Source: Acidobacteriota bacterium | GTDB taxonomy: Bacteria > Acidobacteriota > UBA6911 | NCBI GenBank assembly: GCA_016929335.1 | Contig: JAFGIY010000163.1 | Location: 1 to 61,058, forward strand | Direction of reading: 5' to 3' | DNA length: 61,058 nt | Shown here: positions 53,225 to 60,791 of the stretch, one piece after another | How the letters are laid out: each line of letters starts with the position of its first letter | Numbering within the stretch: the stretch's first letter is position 1 | The notes under the pieces: generated by a model | Database searches by the model: none | Told to the model about the DNA's origin: nothing | The model's input: the letters and a program-made list of their open reading frames with translations, nothing else | Made by a program: the position numbers and the translations under genes

Positions 53225-54871
53225 ATTTTTAGATTTAAAGCTTATGGGTAATGTATGGGTGCAGACTACGGGGCGGCCGTTTTGGAGTTCGGGCTCGAAG
53301 CGCCATAGTTTTACGGATTCCAGGATTGCTTTGGCAAGGCGGCGGTCGCCGTGGATTACTTCGGCTTTCATGACCTGGCCCATTTCGTCGATTAACAGAC
53401 TCACAACTACTTCGCCTGCGGCTTTGGCCTGCCGGGCAGTCATCGGGTAATCGATGGGGGTCTGACTGATCAGGCGGCAGGGGTAGTTCAGGACTTCGGG
53501 TTCGGTTGGCGCCGGTTCGGGTTCGGGTTCTGCAATGAGCTCAAGGGCGGCAGATGCTGCCGGTTTCGGTTCTGGATTGGCGGCGACTTCGGGCTTTTCG
53601 TTTAATCGGGATTTGAGTTTTTCGGCTTCGGTGAAGAGCGGGTCGCTCTCCAGGCTCTTTGCGGCCAGTGCCAGGGTTGTATCGTGATCGCCTCTGGTTT
53701 CGGCGGATTCGGCTTTCAGCAACAGGACTGCGGCTTCCCTGCTGGTCGGGTATTTCCACATCAGGTAATCAATGCGGCGCCTGGCGAAGTGCTCGGGGAG
53801 GCCTGTCTCGGAATCGAGGGATGCTTCTTCTTTGGCATGCTGCGATTTGGCGTAGGGGGCGACGAGAGGGTCGCCGATAACGACCTGCCGCGAGCTGAGA
53901 TAGCGTGTGGAGGCGTAGAAGGATTCGGCAAGGTTGTAGCCTTCGGTGTATGCCTTGAAGAGGATGCTGGGACGGAAGTAGCCGTCCTGCATCGGGTCGC
54001 CGGTATAGGAGCCGAAGCCGGTTACGCCGCCGGTGATATAAGCTGCGGCGGATTGGGATGCGTCTTTGTCCAATATCGTTGCGATGGCGCCGGAACGCCA
54101 TTTGATTACAGGAACGGCTGCCGGGTCCTGGCTGACGTAGCCCTGGACGCTGATGAGGTTGTCCAGGGGTTTGGCGGTGTTTTCGACTGTGACGGCGAAA
54201 CCGGTTTTCTTTAAAACGGCAGCGGCTTGCTGGACCCAGTCGGATTCCATGGATTCCTGGGGGGAGGTCATGTCGAAGTAGAAATCACCGCCGGTTTCCG
54301 GCATTAGGGCGCGATCCACGAGCGCCAGGTCGGTCAGGCGCGTTACAAGGTATATGTCGAAATCTTTGCGCAGGAAGGGGCGCAGGTTGTCGGCTACGGC
54401 AAAGTATGGATTCTCTATACGGCCCATGTAGGGGAAGCTGCCGGTCAGGAGGTAGCGGTAGACGAGCGTCAATTCGGAATCGACGGAGCTTTGGTCATCG
54501 GCCAGGGTCAGGGGGATGCCGCGGGTGGTGACGATGTAGTGGATCCTGTCCTGGAGAGAACGGTGACTGATGTGATCGGCGATGGGGTGAAGTATTTCGC
54601 GACTGAAAGCTTCGCGGGAAATCGTTTCGGATTCGGAGGTATGGATCCGGCAGATATTGGTGATTCCCCGCTTCGCGGAATAGTAACTGCCGATGGCTGT
54701 CGACTCCCGGCTGCTTTCATTTACTACGAGAAGGACGTTATCTTGGGCTACGGAATTGGCCACGAATTGCACGAAAATTATTAGCAACAATACCGGGGTG
54801 GTTGTTAGATGGGTATGGTGCTTTATAGGGAGCTTTGCTACCGGATTGTCGGGGCGGCGATGGAGGTTCAT
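53216..54871 (-). CDS. TIGR03790-like exported protein with TonB-type C-terminus
   Basis: About 551 residues. The chosen start is ATG 54871 (MNLHRRPDN); the frame extends to 54925. The signal peptide's hydrophobic core, TPVLLLIIFVQFVANSVAQ, includes residues FVQFVA read from a repeat copy. Residues about 45-375 match the TIGR03790 type (VNESSRESTAIGSYY, YIVTTRGIPLTL, ITGGVTGFGSYTGDPMQDG, VIGDPLVAPYA). A short helical repeat and a Pro/Glu linker follow. The last 95 residues fit a TonB C-terminal domain (YPMTARQAKAAGEVVVSLLIDEMGQV, LWRFEPELQNGRPV). Its 5' end overlaps a gene on the other strand. Confidence 0.85.
   Translation of the reverse strand: MNLHRRPDNPVAKLPIKHHTHLTTTPVLLLIIFVQFVANSVAQDNVLLVVNESSRESTAIGSYYSAKRGITNICRIHTSESETISREAFSREILHPIADHISHRSLQDRIHYIVTTRGIPLTLADDQSSVDSELTLVYRYLLTGSFPYMGRIENPYFAVADNLRPFLRKDFDIYLVTRLTDLALVDRALMPETGGDFYFDMTSPQESMESDWVQQAAAVLKKTGFAVTVENTAKPLDNLISVQGYVSQDPAAVPVIKWRSGAIATILDKDASQSAAAYITGGVTGFGSYTGDPMQDGYFRPSILFKAYTEGYNLAESFYASTRYLSSRQVVIGDPLVAPYAKSQHAKEEASLDSETGLPEHFARRRIDYLMWKYPTSREAAVLLLKAESAETRGDHDTTLALAAKSLESDPLFTEAEKLKSRLNEKPEVAANPEPKPAASAALELIAEPEPEPAPTEPEVLNYPCRLISQTPIDYPMTARQAKAAGEVVVSLLIDEMGQVMKAEVIHGDRRLAKAILESVKLWRFEPELQNGRPVVCTHTLPISFKSKNNW
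54759..54780. repeat. Dispersed repeat inside a signal peptide
   Basis: GGCCACGAATTGCACGAAAATT is read on the minus strand as part of the hydrophobic core of the TIGR03790-like protein. It is also the left boundary of the GxxExxY gene. Confidence 0.85.
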
Positions 54872-55180
54872 CGCACACTTGGGCCTGGATTCCTCGAAAG
54901 AGTTTATCAGAATGCGCTTATGCATGAATTCAGGCTACGAAAAATTCCGTTTCGATGGGAGGATCCGCTCCATGTTCAATATAAGGGCGCGGATATGGGC
55001 AAATACAGGCCCGATATTGTTGTAGACAAGAAGGTGATCATTGAAATTAAAGCTGTTTCCGTCCTCATACATGCTCATACTGCCCAGGCAATCAACTATC
55101 TGACCGCCACCGGCCTCCACCTGGCACTTCTACTCAACTTCGGAGCACAGTCCCTGGAATTCAAAAGAGTTATTAGATAA
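54809..55180 (+). CDS. GxxExxY family protein
   Basis: A 123-residue full-length member of the GxxExxY (PDDEXK-like) family. AAMEVHRTLGPGFLERVYQNAL contains the naming motif GFLERVY, and YRPDIVVDKKVIIEIKA has the PD...ExK nuclease-like core. The biological role of the family is unknown. It is on the opposite strand to the whole operon, lies between two essential-looking export genes, overlaps the 5' end of one, and is bounded on both sides by repeat copies in inverted orientation. Its stop TAA is the first bases of the right repeat. It looks like an inserted cassette. Confidence 0.88.
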   Translation: MGMVLYRELCYRIVGAAMEVHRTLGPGFLERVYQNALMHEFRLRKIPFRWEDPLHVQYKGADMGKYRPDIVVDKKVIIEIKAVSVLIHAHTAQAINYLTATGLHLALLLNFGAQSLEFKRVIR

Positions 55181-55197
55181 TTCGTGTAATTCGTGGC
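55178..55197. repeat. Dispersed repeat at right edge of GxxExxY gene
   Basis: TAATTCGTGTAATTCGTGGC includes the stop codon of the GxxExxY gene and lies just after the stop of the BY-kinase gene. Confidence 0.88.
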
Positions 55198-55198
55198 T

Positions 55199-56668
55199 TC
55201 ATTCCAAGTAGTTCTTCGGACGATGTGTGATTTTGATTGTGCCGTAAGGGTAAGCGCGGTTGCGGTAGTTGTAGTATTTGTAGTGGTACTGGGTGTTGAA
55301 CATCATGGGCTTGACGTCGTTGAAGATCAGGCCGATCAATTTGCTCTTGTCGAGGATTTTGAAGGCCTTTTCCATCGTACCGTACGTCGTCTTTCCGCAA
55401 CGGACTACCATCAGGAAACCGTCCGCCAGGCCGGTAAGGATCTGGGCATCGGAAATGGGACCGAAGGGCGGGCAATCCAGTATGATTGTATCGAATTCGG
55501 TTTTAAGCTCGGCGATCAGTTCCTGCATCCTTACATTCGACAGGAGCTCAATCGGATTCTCCGATATTCCGCCGGCCGTCATCAGGTAGAGCTTATCCAG
55601 CCTGCGCATGTAGCAGTAGGCCTGAAGATAGTCTCCCTCCAGGTATCCCAGTAATCCCGGTTCAACCGACGTGCCGAGAAATTTATGAATGCTCGGGTTC
55701 CTCAGGTCGCAATCGACTACAACCACCCTGCGTCCGGGATCCTTGGAAAGCGAGACTGCAAGGTTTGAGCAGACCAGCGATTTGCCGTCTTCCGTGTGTG
55801 GGCTGGAGACTGCAATCACACGCAGCGGCGCCTGGGCTGCCGCTTCCGCGAGTTTGACCTTCAGGGTTTTGAACTGCTCGCTTATGAAGGAAGTCGGGTT
55901 GTGAAATGTCTCCAGTTTGCTGCTCAGGGCTGAATTCCCGATTTCGGGGATCAGGTGCTCGAAGGGGAATCTGTCGCGTTTGACTACGGCCGTTGATTCG
56001 CTATGAGCGGTTTCGACTTCTTTCAACAGGTTCAGCGAGTTGAATACGCTCAGGATCTTGTTCAGGCGCGCATATTCCATTCCGGTGGATATTGCGAGCT
56101 CCTGCAGGCTGCAGGGTTCTTTCAGGCGGCTCAGGACGGAGAGCTCCTGGGGATACCAGGGGAAATGCGAGAGGTTCCGGCCGTTGTTCAGGCTCAGCAT
56201 GCTGTTCGGGTCGAGCTGGAAGGGGACAAGGTTTTTGCGCGCCAGTTCGAGGATCAGGTAGTCGACGTCCAGCTTCGCGGGCATGTACAGGTTGACGGGG
56301 GTTTCGTCGAATAGGCCGACGCGGAATTCGTTGTTGAGAGCGTAGGTCAGGGCCTGGATTATCTGGTCGGTGACGCTTTCCTGCAGTTCGGTGTCATCGA
56401 GCAGCCTGGTTTGGACGGCGGCTTTGCCGAGGATCATGTGTTTGCGGCGGGCTTTTTCCAGGAGCTGGGGGATGGAGGAGGTCTTCAGGATGCCTTTTTT
56501 CGTAAGGATGTTGCCAAGGCGAAGTTCGGCGATGTCGCTGCCGGCTGCCTGGATCAGGCCGTCGCGGAAACAGAGGATGATGGTTCGACTGCCTTTTTCG
56601 AGGGGGAGGGAACCCGTGCGGCTCTGTTCCTGGATTTGGCGGATGCTCTCTATTATCGGATGTTCCAT
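55199..56668 (-). CDS. DUF4388-type domain fused to polysaccharide tyrosine kinase
   Basis: 489 residues from ATG 56668 (MEHPIIESI); the GTG at 56677 lies in the repeat. Residues about 1-230 resemble a DUF4388/PatA-type regulatory module (GSLPLEKGSRTIILCFRDGLIQAAGSD). Residues about 250-470 are a CpsD/CapB-type BY-kinase: Walker A TEDGKSLVCSNLA, Walker A' VVVVDCDLRNPSIHKFLG, Walker B DTIILDCPPFGP. The C-terminus is a Tyr-rich tail (QYHYKYYNYRNRAYPYG) for autophosphorylation. It should control chain length with the Wzz protein encoded upstream. No ribosome site is seen. Confidence 0.88.
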   Translation of the reverse strand: MEHPIIESIRQIQEQSRTGSLPLEKGSRTIILCFRDGLIQAAGSDIAELRLGNILTKKGILKTSSIPQLLEKARRKHMILGKAAVQTRLLDDTELQESVTDQIIQALTYALNNEFRVGLFDETPVNLYMPAKLDVDYLILELARKNLVPFQLDPNSMLSLNNGRNLSHFPWYPQELSVLSRLKEPCSLQELAISTGMEYARLNKILSVFNSLNLLKEVETAHSESTAVVKRDRFPFEHLIPEIGNSALSSKLETFHNPTSFISEQFKTLKVKLAEAAAQAPLRVIAVSSPHTEDGKSLVCSNLAVSLSKDPGRRVVVVDCDLRNPSIHKFLGTSVEPGLLGYLEGDYLQAYCYMRRLDKLYLMTAGGISENPIELLSNVRMQELIAELKTEFDTIILDCPPFGPISDAQILTGLADGFLMVVRCGKTTYGTMEKAFKILDKSKLIGLIFNDVKPMMFNTQYHYKYYNYRNRAYPYGTIKITHRPKNYLE

Positions 56669-56670
56669 AT

Positions 56671-56692
56671 TAGCCACGAATTACACGAATTT
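56671..56692. repeat. Dispersed repeat, half form
   Basis: TAGCCACGAATTACACGAATT forms the leader of the kinase gene and touches the stop of the HicB-like gene. Confidence 0.87.
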
Positions 56693-56912
56693 AGGCAACG
56701 GATACCTCGACGGTTGTCGAAAAGATTTCTTTGTTGACCAGCTCAGCCAACTCTTCAGGTGATAATGTTTCCAGATAGAGCGAGATGGCTTCTTTGATAT
56801 TTGCCACAGCTTCCTCCATAGTGTCACCTTGCGATTGACACCCGGGCAAATCCGGGCAGTATGCGTAGCAGCCTGCCTCATCCCGTTCAATTATCACGCT
56901 AAATTTTTGCAT
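56691..56912 (-). CDS. HicB-like antitoxin-fold protein, orphan
   Basis: A 73-residue protein starting MQKFSVIIERDEAGCYAYCPDLPGCQSQGDT, then EAVANIKEAISLYLE: the HicB half-barrel fold. It has no C-terminal DNA-binding domain and no hicA toxin gene beside it. The ATG at 56912 is preferred over 56939 because it begins the domain and has AGG nearby. It sits between the Wzz and kinase genes, bounded by repeat copies on both sides. Role unknown here. Confidence 0.82.
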   Translation of the reverse strand: MQKFSVIIERDEAGCYAYCPDLPGCQSQGDTMEEAVANIKEAISLYLETLSPEELAELVNKEIFSTTVEVSVA

Positions 56913-56938
56913 AATTGCCTGTCTCCTACACAATATCA

Positions 56939-56961
56939 TGCCACGAATTGCACGAAAATTT
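56939..56961. repeat. Dispersed repeat, half form
   Basis: TGCCACGAATTGCACGAAAATT lies between the Wzz stop and the HicB-like gene. Confidence 0.85.
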
Positions 56962-58597
56962 AACCGGAGGCGCGTTCGGCGATTTTCTCGATAACGGGGT
57001 CGAGGATTCGGAGGACGGCGGAATGTTTTGAGTAAAGATAGTAAAGGCCGCCGATGTAGATGCCGGTGAAGACGATGAGCATTGCGGCGTGCGCCAATCG
57101 TCTGTAGAGCGTGTGCTTTTCGTCTGCGAGAGTGGCGATAGTCGGGATTTCGACCAGGACGGGGACGTCCAGGGCTCGTTCGAGTTCACGGTAAGTCCAG
57201 GGCCGCTGATTCAGAAAATCCACAACGATTGCGGCGGCAATGCCGGCGGCGATGCTCATGACGAATCCCGCCAGAAGGATTACAATTGGCTTGGGCGTCG
57301 AAGGTTCCAACGGATAATTGGCAGGATCAATAATTTCGAACTGGGCGCCCTTCTGACGACTTTCGAGGCTGCTGGCAAGCGTTGCCTCAGCCAGTTTTTT
57401 CTTGAGATTCTCATGCTGCTTCATCAAATCATCGTTTGCGCGGGTAATGGCCAGCATTTCCTGCTCGACCCCCGGAGTGTTCTGGATTCGCCGATTGTAT
57501 TTTTCTATTTCCTCTTCAATCCACTTCTTTTCCTTCTCGCGGATTGCAATGTCGGTCTTTAACTGCCGCAGTTGAGCGGTGAGACTTTGGTATACGGAGT
57601 TGGGGGCCATGTCGGGCGAAGCTTCGCCGGATGCGCTGTTCCCTTCTGCGGCGGCCAGGTCTTCAGGCGGAATCTCTTTTTTCAGGTGATCGAGTTCCGC
57701 CTTGAGACGGCGCACATCGGGGTGGGTTGATTTCGCCTTGACGATCAGCTCGTTGTATTCCTGCTGTTTTTTAAGATAGGTATCGACCAACGGATTTCGC
57801 GCCGCCACTACGGCCGCTTTCGATGATGCGCTTGGGATCATCGGAGGCGTTTCAGAAATCTGCCTCTCGAGGTTCATCTGGAGCGTGACGAAGCGGTCGA
57901 GGGCTTCCAGGTTGCCGTTTTTCTGGACCTGGAGACGGTCGAGTGTGCGCAGATTGGTGTCGCGCTGGTCGGGTAATTCGAAGCGGTAGCGCTGCTTCAG
58001 GGCGCTGAGTTTTGTCTCGGACTCCTGCAATTGATCGGCGATTTTTTTCAGCTCGGCTTCAAAGAAATCGGCTGTACCAAATACTTTATTTTCGCGGGCT
58101 TTGTTGTCCTGCTCGATGAACAGCGATGCAAGGCGAGCTGTAATCCTTTGAGCCAGGTCGGGATTTTGATCGCGATAGGTAATAATTATGGAGGTTGTGG
58201 GCAGGAACCTCCCGCGTATCTTTTCGGAAGGAAACTCGATTTTGATCCTCCTATTCAGCTTGGCGACTTTTCTTTCTTCGTTGAGCCTGCGGTATTCGGA
58301 AAGCTGGGATTCAAACTCCCTGATAATTCTTAGTAGATTCGTCCGGCTGAGGATTGTCTGCTCGATCTGGCTCAACCGTTCATCCGTATCACTGCCGATC
58401 AGATCTTTGACGAAGTCATCCGGGACGTCGCGCTGCTGGATGAGGATCATGGTCTGCGAGGCGTACATCTTCGGGAAAATGAGCGTCATGAGGATCGCAA
58501 GGCCGCAGAGCGCTACGGTGGGAATAATTACCCACCAGCGGCGGCGGACAAGCAGCGCCAGGTAATCGTTGAGATTCTTGAGTCTCGATTTTTTCAT
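56960..58597 (-). CDS. Polysaccharide chain-length determinant (Wzz/exosortase-associated type)
   Basis: A 545-residue inner-membrane co-polymerase. A membrane helix at about residues 22-43 follows a basic N-terminus. A long periplasmic coiled coil spans about 160-420. A second helix (KPIVILLAGFVMSIAAGIAAAIVV, about 440-463) and an extra C-terminal helix near 510 follow. Length and topology fit the exosortase-locus chain-length proteins. Together with the BY-kinase it sets polymer length. Confidence 0.9.
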   Translation of the reverse strand: MKKSRLKNLNDYLALLVRRRWWVIIPTVALCGLAILMTLIFPKMYASQTMILIQQRDVPDDFVKDLIGSDTDERLSQIEQTILSRTNLLRIIREFESQLSEYRRLNEERKVAKLNRRIKIEFPSEKIRGRFLPTTSIIITYRDQNPDLAQRITARLASLFIEQDNKARENKVFGTADFFEAELKKIADQLQESETKLSALKQRYRFELPDQRDTNLRTLDRLQVQKNGNLEALDRFVTLQMNLERQISETPPMIPSASSKAAVVAARNPLVDTYLKKQQEYNELIVKAKSTHPDVRRLKAELDHLKKEIPPEDLAAAEGNSASGEASPDMAPNSVYQSLTAQLRQLKTDIAIREKEKKWIEEEIEKYNRRIQNTPGVEQEMLAITRANDDLMKQHENLKKKLAEATLASSLESRQKGAQFEIIDPANYPLEPSTPKPIVILLAGFVMSIAAGIAAAIVVDFLNQRPWTYRELERALDVPVLVEIPTIATLADEKHTLYRRLAHAAMLIVFTGIYIGGLYYLYSKHSAVLRILDPVIEKIAERASG

Positions 58598-58600
58598 AAA

Positions 58601-58632
58601 TTAGCCACGAATTGCACGAATTTCACCAATTC
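58601..58632. repeat. Dispersed repeat, three tandem units
   Basis: Units CCACGAATT, GCACGAATT and TCACCAATT in tandem. They encode the last residues (RIGEIRAIRG) of the outer-membrane protein on the minus strand. Confidence 0.88.
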
Positions 58633-59788
58633 GGAAGCCGATGGATGCGTAGAAGCGTTTGGATGTGTACAGGTCGTAAGCCCTGTAGCTGGCGCCTATG
58701 CTTGCGATCCAGTGTCTGCCCAGTTGTTGGGAAAGTGCCAGAGAGCCGTACAGACCTTCGTAATCGTAGGGGCTCTGCTTGAAGGCAGAGGCCTGGAAAT
58801 TAAGCGACGTTGTGCGGCCAAGGCTCTGGAAGAAAGTCAGATTGATATGGTGGCTCTCGGTAGTGCCTCCTACGCCGGTGCTGTCGCTTGCGGAATGGGA
58901 GTATCCGACTGAGAAATGGTTGGTCTGGAATTGTTTGGAGATATTGGCATTGATCAGGTAATTCAGATCGTCGGTTTTTTCTGCAAATGACGGGCCGGCT
59001 TCCAGATTCAGGTTCCAGCCGGGGCTCAACTCATGAGAGATGCCGAATGTCGCCGAGTGCGAGCGGGTGGTTTCATAAAGGTTGTCGTAATCGTTCTGCC
59101 ACACTTTGTACTTCAGGCTCCAGGTGAGGCGCTTGCTCTGTTTGTGGGAAAAGCCCACATTCCCTTCCACACGGGTCTGATCGGATTGGCTGGTGCGCTC
59201 CTCTTCCTCTTCGTAATTTCGGAAAGAGCCGGAGGCGCTGAATGTGAGAAATGATTTGTCCGTCAAATCAATATCCAGTCCAATATTAGAACTATTGCTG
59301 ATATTGGAGCGCTTGTAAAGCTGCGGCTCATAAATGTATTGGAATCCGCCTTCCATCGGAGCGATGCCCTTCAGCACGTTGATCGTCGAATAGTCGGGCG
59401 CCGTATTCAGAGTATTGGAAAGCCGGAAATGCGTTGTGTTGCTCGGCTGCGCTTCGATGCGCCCGGTAAAGGCGTGCGAGGTGGTGGTAATGTGCGGATC
59501 CATCTGGAAGCGCTCGGCAACGAAGTTGTAGTTCAGGAAAATCGTGGAATGCTGTCCCAGCGACGTGAGACTGACCGACGGATAAACCGAGTAGAACTCG
59601 CTCATCTCCAGCCCGCGGGCGCCGCCGGTACTCTCCGGCTGATCGGTCACTCCCCCCATAAAATCAACCGAAAGCCCATACTGCTGCTTCCTCTCCGCCT
59701 GCAGCGGCAAGACGCCACTAATTACACAAACTAGTGCAATTAGTGTAATTCGTGCAATTCGTGGCTTCTTAAGGAACGACGACGACAT
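58601..59788 (-). CDS. Outer-membrane beta-barrel protein of the exosortase/EPS locus
   Basis: A 395-residue protein built of alternating amphipathic strands (HFRLSNTLNT, NIGLDIDLTDKSFLTFSASGSF, GISHELSPGWNLNLEAGPSF), like the PEP-CTERM-associated beta-barrel family. Signal peptide residues RIARITLIALVCVISG are encoded by the repeat at 59713-59765, ending near LQA-E. The C-terminus IGEIRAIRG also comes from a repeat, after what looks like a native end at YASIGFRI. It probably forms or supports the outer-membrane export pore together with Wza. Confidence 0.85.
   Translation of the reverse strand: MSSSFLKKPRIARITLIALVCVISGVLPLQAERKQQYGLSVDFMGGVTDQPESTGGARGLEMSEFYSVYPSVSLTSLGQHSTIFLNYNFVAERFQMDPHITTTSHAFTGRIEAQPSNTTHFRLSNTLNTAPDYSTINVLKGIAPMEGGFQYIYEPQLYKRSNISNSSNIGLDIDLTDKSFLTFSASGSFRNYEEEEERTSQSDQTRVEGNVGFSHKQSKRLTWSLKYKVWQNDYDNLYETTRSHSATFGISHELSPGWNLNLEAGPSFAEKTDDLNYLINANISKQFQTNHFSVGYSHSASDSTGVGGTTESHHINLTFFQSLGRTTSLNFQASAFKQSPYDYEGLYGSLALSQQLGRHWIASIGASYRAYDLYTSKRFYASIGFRIGEIRAIRG
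59713..59765. repeat. Expanded dispersed repeat encoding a signal peptide
   Basis: At least six 9-10 nt units, with variants ACTAATT and ACAAACT on the left and CTAGTGCAATTAGTG, TAATTCGTGCAATTCGTGG on the right, form an interrupted palindrome. It lies wholly in the 5' coding part of the outer-membrane protein gene. Confidence 0.88.
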
Positions 59789-60329
59789 CGCCTGACCTCA
59801 ATAAAATATTTTGTTCGGCCCGTCTGCCTTTAATCACATCACGATAGTTGAAATTGAACACAATGTGCTCATTCCCGATGGTGCGGAGGATCGTAATTTC
59901 ATCGTCCTTGGCGTAATCCTGGAATCCGCCCGCAAGCGCGAGTGCCTGGAGCACGGTTACGGCTTTTTCGTTATTCAGGCCTCCCGGCTTCTGAACCTTG
60001 CCCAAGACGTATATCCGGTAGCTCTGGATGGCCTCGACGATAATGGTAACTTCAGGGGCGCTCAGGAATTCCGAGAGCTTCTTCTCGACCAGCCGTTTCA
60101 GCTCGCCGGGGCTGATGCCGGCGGCTTGAAGATCCTGGACCAGCGGGAAAGAGATGCGGCCGTCGGGTCTTACCAGGACTTTGCGCGTAAGCTCCGGCTC
60201 TTTCCAGACGAAGATCTCGAGCATGTCATTCGGTTGTATTACATAAAGCGGTTCCGGCCGGTCTGTTTCCTGGGCGCTGATGGTCGGGAGTATCAGAGCC
60301 CAGAGCAAAAGGAAGATTAGCTGCTTCAT
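59769..60329 (-). CDS. Polysaccharide export protein (Wza family)
   Basis: A 186-residue protein. The signal peptide ends near ISA-Q (residue 20), with no lipobox Cys seen. The Poly_export domain is YVIQPNDMLEIFVWKEPELTRKVLVRPDGRISFPLVQDLQAAG, followed by a SLBB domain (VTIIVEAIQSYRIYVLGKVQKPGG). It forms the outer-membrane/periplasm part of the export channel. The start overlaps the upstream stop by 4 nt (ATGA), and its 3' end overlaps the barrel gene by 20 nt. Confidence 0.93.
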   Translation of the reverse strand: MKQLIFLLLWALILPTISAQETDRPEPLYVIQPNDMLEIFVWKEPELTRKVLVRPDGRISFPLVQDLQAAGISPGELKRLVEKKLSEFLSAPEVTIIVEAIQSYRIYVLGKVQKPGGLNNEKAVTVLQALALAGGFQDYAKDDEITILRTIGNEHIVFNFNYRDVIKGRRAEQNILLRSGDVVVVP

Positions 60330-60622
60330 AGGTTGGGCTCTTTCTCTTTTATGGCCATGGGATCCGTGCCGTTTTTCTCTTCCAGCGCCTCGGTCAGAGT
60401 CTCGATTTTGTGTACAAGCGCTTCCATACGGGCATTCAGCATGCGAAGCGAGTCTCCAATATCTCCCGTTCCGTCGTCACCGGTATTCATGTTGCAGGCG
60501 ACGGATCTTGTGAATTCGGAGACGCTGCGCGCGCCGCGCGAATTCGTAACGTTCTTCAGGGAGTCGTACTCTTCGTCTGATAGACGAAAACTTACTATTC
60601 TGGATCGTCGTTTAATCGTCAT
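60326..60622 (-). CDS. Ribbon-helix-helix-like small protein
   Basis: A 98-residue protein. Residues 5-45 (RRSRIVSFRLSDEEYDSLKNV, RSVSEFTRSVACN) look like a CopG/MetJ-type DNA-binding ribbon-helix-helix; residues 57-85 form a heptad coiled coil (LRMLNARMEALVHKIETLTEALEE). It is the first gene of the export operon, coupled to wza by ATGA, so it may be an autoregulator. Confidence 0.7.
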   Translation of the reverse strand: MTIKRRSRIVSFRLSDEEYDSLKNVTNSRGARSVSEFTRSVACNMNTGDDGTGDIGDSLRMLNARMEALVHKIETLTEALEEKNGTDPMAIKEKEPNL

Positions 60623-60714
60623 GATTTAAGGATGGGTATCTGTGCTACCGCCAATTCAGTCCCAGGAGGACAACGGGCACATTAGGGTGGCTAATCTAAG
60701 TTTAAATCGGTAAA

Positions 60715-60791
60715 ACCTGCGGGCATATTTATGTATTACATTCGTATTTCTCGCAATAGCTCAACGGTATGGTACCTCGTTGCCCGCAGGT
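60715..60791. promoter_or_regulatory. Inverted repeat upstream of export operon
   Basis: ACCTGCGGGCA (60715-60725) and TGCCCGCAGGT (60781-60791) are perfect inverted copies 55 nt apart, about 95-170 nt upstream of the first gene. They may bind the regulator encoded by that gene, or form a long stem. Confidence 0.4.

Noticed and set aside
367..59765. CRISPR array
   Set aside because: Repeat copies are not regularly spaced and are separated by whole genes; no cas genes.
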